DNA of 64,000 nucleotides, taken from positions 2,170,001 through 2,234,000 of the forward strand of contig CAWDEX010000001.1 of NCBI GenBank assembly GCA_963801475.1, given 5' to 3'. Both the position numbers and the translations under genes were made by a program. Source of the DNA: DAOMFB01 sp963801475. GTDB lineage: Bacteria > Acidobacteriota > Thermoanaerobaculia > UBA5066. Positions 62,149 through 64,000 of this stretch are shown piece by piece. Positions within the stretch are counted from its first letter, which is position 1; each line of letters starts with the position of its first letter. Below the pieces are notes generated by a model. That model had not been told where the DNA came from, ran no database searches, and saw only the letters and a list, made by a program, of their open reading frames with translations.

Positions 62149-64000
62149 CGGAGCGACTTCCGGAAGATCAGCTCGATCGAGTAGACGCCGTATTCGTCCT
62201 GCATGGCCTGGAGGAATGTCGTCGGCGAGAGCTCGTAGAAGAGCGAGATGACCTGCGCCTGGGCGTTGTTCGCCGAGCCGAACTGGTAGGCGATGGTCGC
62301 CGTGAAGTTCTTGCCGAACGTCTTCCCGAACGTCACGCGCGGTCCTGTGAAGGAAGTTCCCTGGAAGCTCGGGTCGATCTGCAGGCGATCGAGCCGGAAG
62401 AACTCCTTCCCCCGGCTCGTGATGGCCTCGGTCGCGAGCCCCGTCAGGAGATCGCGCGCCGCCTGCGCGACCGACGCGTCGGAGGAGGCTGTCCCCCCCA
62501 CCGGGCCTCCCGAGGTCGCGGTCCCCGGAAGGGTCCCGGAAGCCATCAGGGAGACGATCTGGGCCTCGGTCAGCTGCGGGTCGGACGAGAACTGCGCCGA
62601 AAGTCGGGCCGGAGTCCCCGTCACGACGGCCCGAACCCGGTACTCGCCCTGGCTCGTCCGGATCGACGTCCGCGCGTCGACATCGAAGAACGGCTCGATG
62701 CGAGAGGGGTTCGAGAAGATGATCTTCCCGGACGCGAGATCGTAGTTCTGGTCCCGCAAGCGGAGCCGCCCGCCCTCCTCGGCCTCGATCTGTCCGAAGA
62801 CGATCGGCCGGCCGACGTTGCCTCGAAGGAGGAGATCTCCCCCGGCCTTCAGGCGGGCGACGTTGTTGCGCACCTCGACGGAAGACGCCGGCGCGAAGAT
62901 CCGGATGTCGAGCGCCACCGCGTCGAACGACCCCGTGGCGGAGGACACGGTCGCGCTCCGCTTCCCGGAGAGGAGCGAGACGAGGCCGAGGTTCAGGTCC
63001 GCGTCGTAGACGGCCCGGTCGACGACGATCTCGCCTCGCGCCGAGCGGAGCGTGGAGTCACCGTCGAGCCGGATGTCGCCGGACACCGTCGCCCGGAAGC
63101 CCGGGAACGGCTGGATCCGGAGCGCGCCGAGATGGGCGGCGGCGTGCAGGTTCGTCAGGTGAAGCCCGTCGAGCGTTCCCGTCCCGCTGACGTCGACAGT
63201 CCCCCCGAGGGTCCTCATCGAGAAATCCCGCGCGGTCAGCTTCTCGCCGGCCACGAGGATCGTTCCCGTAATTCCCTCGAAGGACGAGCCGCCCGCCGTC
63301 CGGTAGTCGAGGTCCTCGAGTACGGCCCGCCCCGACGGCACGGGCCGGGAGGCCGATCCGCCGACCTTTCCGTCCAGAAGGACGCGTCCCGTGAGCGAGG
63401 CCGGGGCGAGGATCGGCGTCAGGAGGCCGGCGTCGAGGTTCGCCGAGACCGCGACGTTGAGAAGGTACGGCGCCGCGAGGCCCACCGAGCCGGAGAGGGC
63501 CGCGGTGGACGGCACGACGGGCCTTGTGCCCTCCGGTCCCGAGATCTCCGTCAGCTCGGTGCGGTCGAAGAGGATCCGTCCCTCTTCGATCCGAAACGGC
63601 ACGGGTCGCGCGACCGAGAACGTGTGGCCCCAGGCCTTCGCCTCGAAAGCGGCCAGGGATCCGTCTCCCAGAAGGGGCGCGCCCTCGGAAGCCGAGCGGA
63701 CCGAAGCCGACAACTCGAGGCGCCCGTCGAGCGCGGTCTCCGGCGGCAGGCCGAGGAAGTGGGAGAACGGAGCGAGACGCTCCACCGTCAGCCGGATCGC
63801 CGTCGGCGTTCCTCCGGCGGGCGGCGCCTCGAAAGCAAGAGCCGCCGCCCCCGGAGCCTCGACCTTCGCGCTCCAGCCTCCGTTCCCGGTCTTCGCCGAG
63901 AAGGCCACGGGCCGTGCGGGGTCGCCGAGGGCGTTCTCGCCGAGCGCCGCCTCGGCGATCGTCCCCGCGAGAGTGAGCCCCGGCTTCTCGATCGTCCCTT
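62145..64000 (-). CDS. tamB: TamB/DUF490 translocation and assembly module protein, N-terminus beyond the window
   Basis: The visible C-terminal 617 residues run open to the right edge. They consist of repetitive beta-strand segments (GGTVDVSGTGTLDGLHLTNL, VARLKAGGDLLLRGNVGRP), as in the long periplasmic beta-taco. The terminal DUF490/TamB domain has FFDVDARTSIRTSQGEYRVRAVVTGTPARLSAQFSSDPQLTEAQIVSLMASG and ends YSIELIFRKSLR. TamB bridges inner and outer membranes and moves phospholipids or helps Omp assembly with its Omp85 partner, which follows with a 4-nt overlap. Confidence 0.9.
   Translation of the reverse strand, partial: GTIEKPGLTLAGTIAEAALGENALGDPARPVAFSAKTGNGGWSAKVEAPGAAALAFEAPPAGGTPTAIRLTVERLAPFSHFLGLPPETALDGRLELSASVRSASEGAPLLGDGSLAAFEAKAWGHTFSVARPVPFRIEEGRILFDRTELTEISGPEGTRPVVPSTAALSGSVGLAAPYLLNVAVSANLDAGLLTPILAPASLTGRVLLDGKVGGSASRPVPSGRAVLEDLDYRTAGGSSFEGITGTILVAGEKLTARDFSMRTLGGTVDVSGTGTLDGLHLTNLHAAAHLGALRIQPFPGFRATVSGDIRLDGDSTLRSARGEIVVDRAVYDADLNLGLVSLLSGKRSATVSSATGSFDAVALDIRIFAPASSVEVRNNVARLKAGGDLLLRGNVGRPIVFGQIEAEEGGRLRLRDQNYDLASGKIIFSNPSRIEPFFDVDARTSIRTSQGEYRVRAVVTGTPARLSAQFSSDPQLTEAQIVSLMASGTLPGTATSGGPVGGTASSDASVAQAARDLLTGLATEAITSRGKEFFRLDRLQIDPSFQGTSFTGPRVTFGKTFGKNFTATIAYQFGSANNAQAQVISLFYELSPTTFLQAMQDEYGVYSIELIFRKSLR

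Overview
The window is one dense, high-GC bacterial chromosome segment. Genes overlap or nearly touch, and no gap longer than 300 bp lacks a gene. The cell is diderm: TolC, an Omp85 protein with TamB, RlpA and an NlpE-like protein are present. It makes hopanoids (squalene-hopene cyclase). The best guess is Acidobacteriota, probably near Thermoanaerobaculia. This rests on a zinc-ribbon insertion in RpoB, a 'SLADVAR' secreted protein, and an NHL propeller joined to a C-terminal domain I associate with acidobacterial secreted proteins. The assignment comes from remembered family features, not a search.

Region 1 (1-5.6 kb, minus strand): a HlyD adaptor, a MacB-type permease, a TolC-like protein and a squalene-hopene cyclase cut by the left edge. 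Region 2 (5.7-24.4 kb, minus): the transcription/translation core. Reading with transcription it runs rplM-rpsI-rpsB-tsf-pyrH-frr-ispD-ispF-rlmB, then a tRNA promoter, tRNA-Thr, Tyr, Thr, Gly, rpmG, tRNA-Trp, secE-nusG-rplKAJL-rpoBC. A consensus sigma70 promoter and a leader hairpin precede rplM. Further hairpins lie between rpsB and tsf, rplK and rplA, rplL and rpoB, and after rpoC. Region 3 (24.5-34.3 kb): folD-coaE, rdgB, an FHA-GAF-cyclase, arginine deiminase, a 58-aa zinc-ribbon protein, purB-rlpA and an MFS exporter. Region 4 (34.3-43.4 kb, minus): SpoIID-like protein, a NamZ-MobB fusion, quinone oxidoreductase, NlpE-HslJ, HAD phosphatase, serC-like, serA and ddl. Region 5 (43.5-56.3 kb): amino-acid permease plus aminotransferase, a two-gene nucleotidyltransferase module, scattered molybdenum-cofactor genes (moaA-mog, mobA-moaC, with mobB in the fusion), a GMC dehydrogenase/TPP-enzyme operon and ribBA. 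Region 6 (56.3-64 kb): an unrecognised 456-aa protein, an NHL propeller protein, and an Omp85/TamB pair that runs off the right edge.

Two window-wide patterns stand out. First, four genes (rlpA, the HAD phosphatase, the nucleotidyltransferase and mog) have no ATG/GTG/TTG at the expected start but have a CTG there, three of them overlapping the upstream stop as CTGA. Second, about ten first-in-operon genes have a TAnnnT-like box 6-10 nt before the start codon and no obvious Shine-Dalgarno, which suggests leaderless mRNAs. The most unusual single gene is the NamZ-MobB fusion. It sits directly after a SpoIID-like gene, so two enzymes that act on peptidoglycan glycan strands are translationally coupled.
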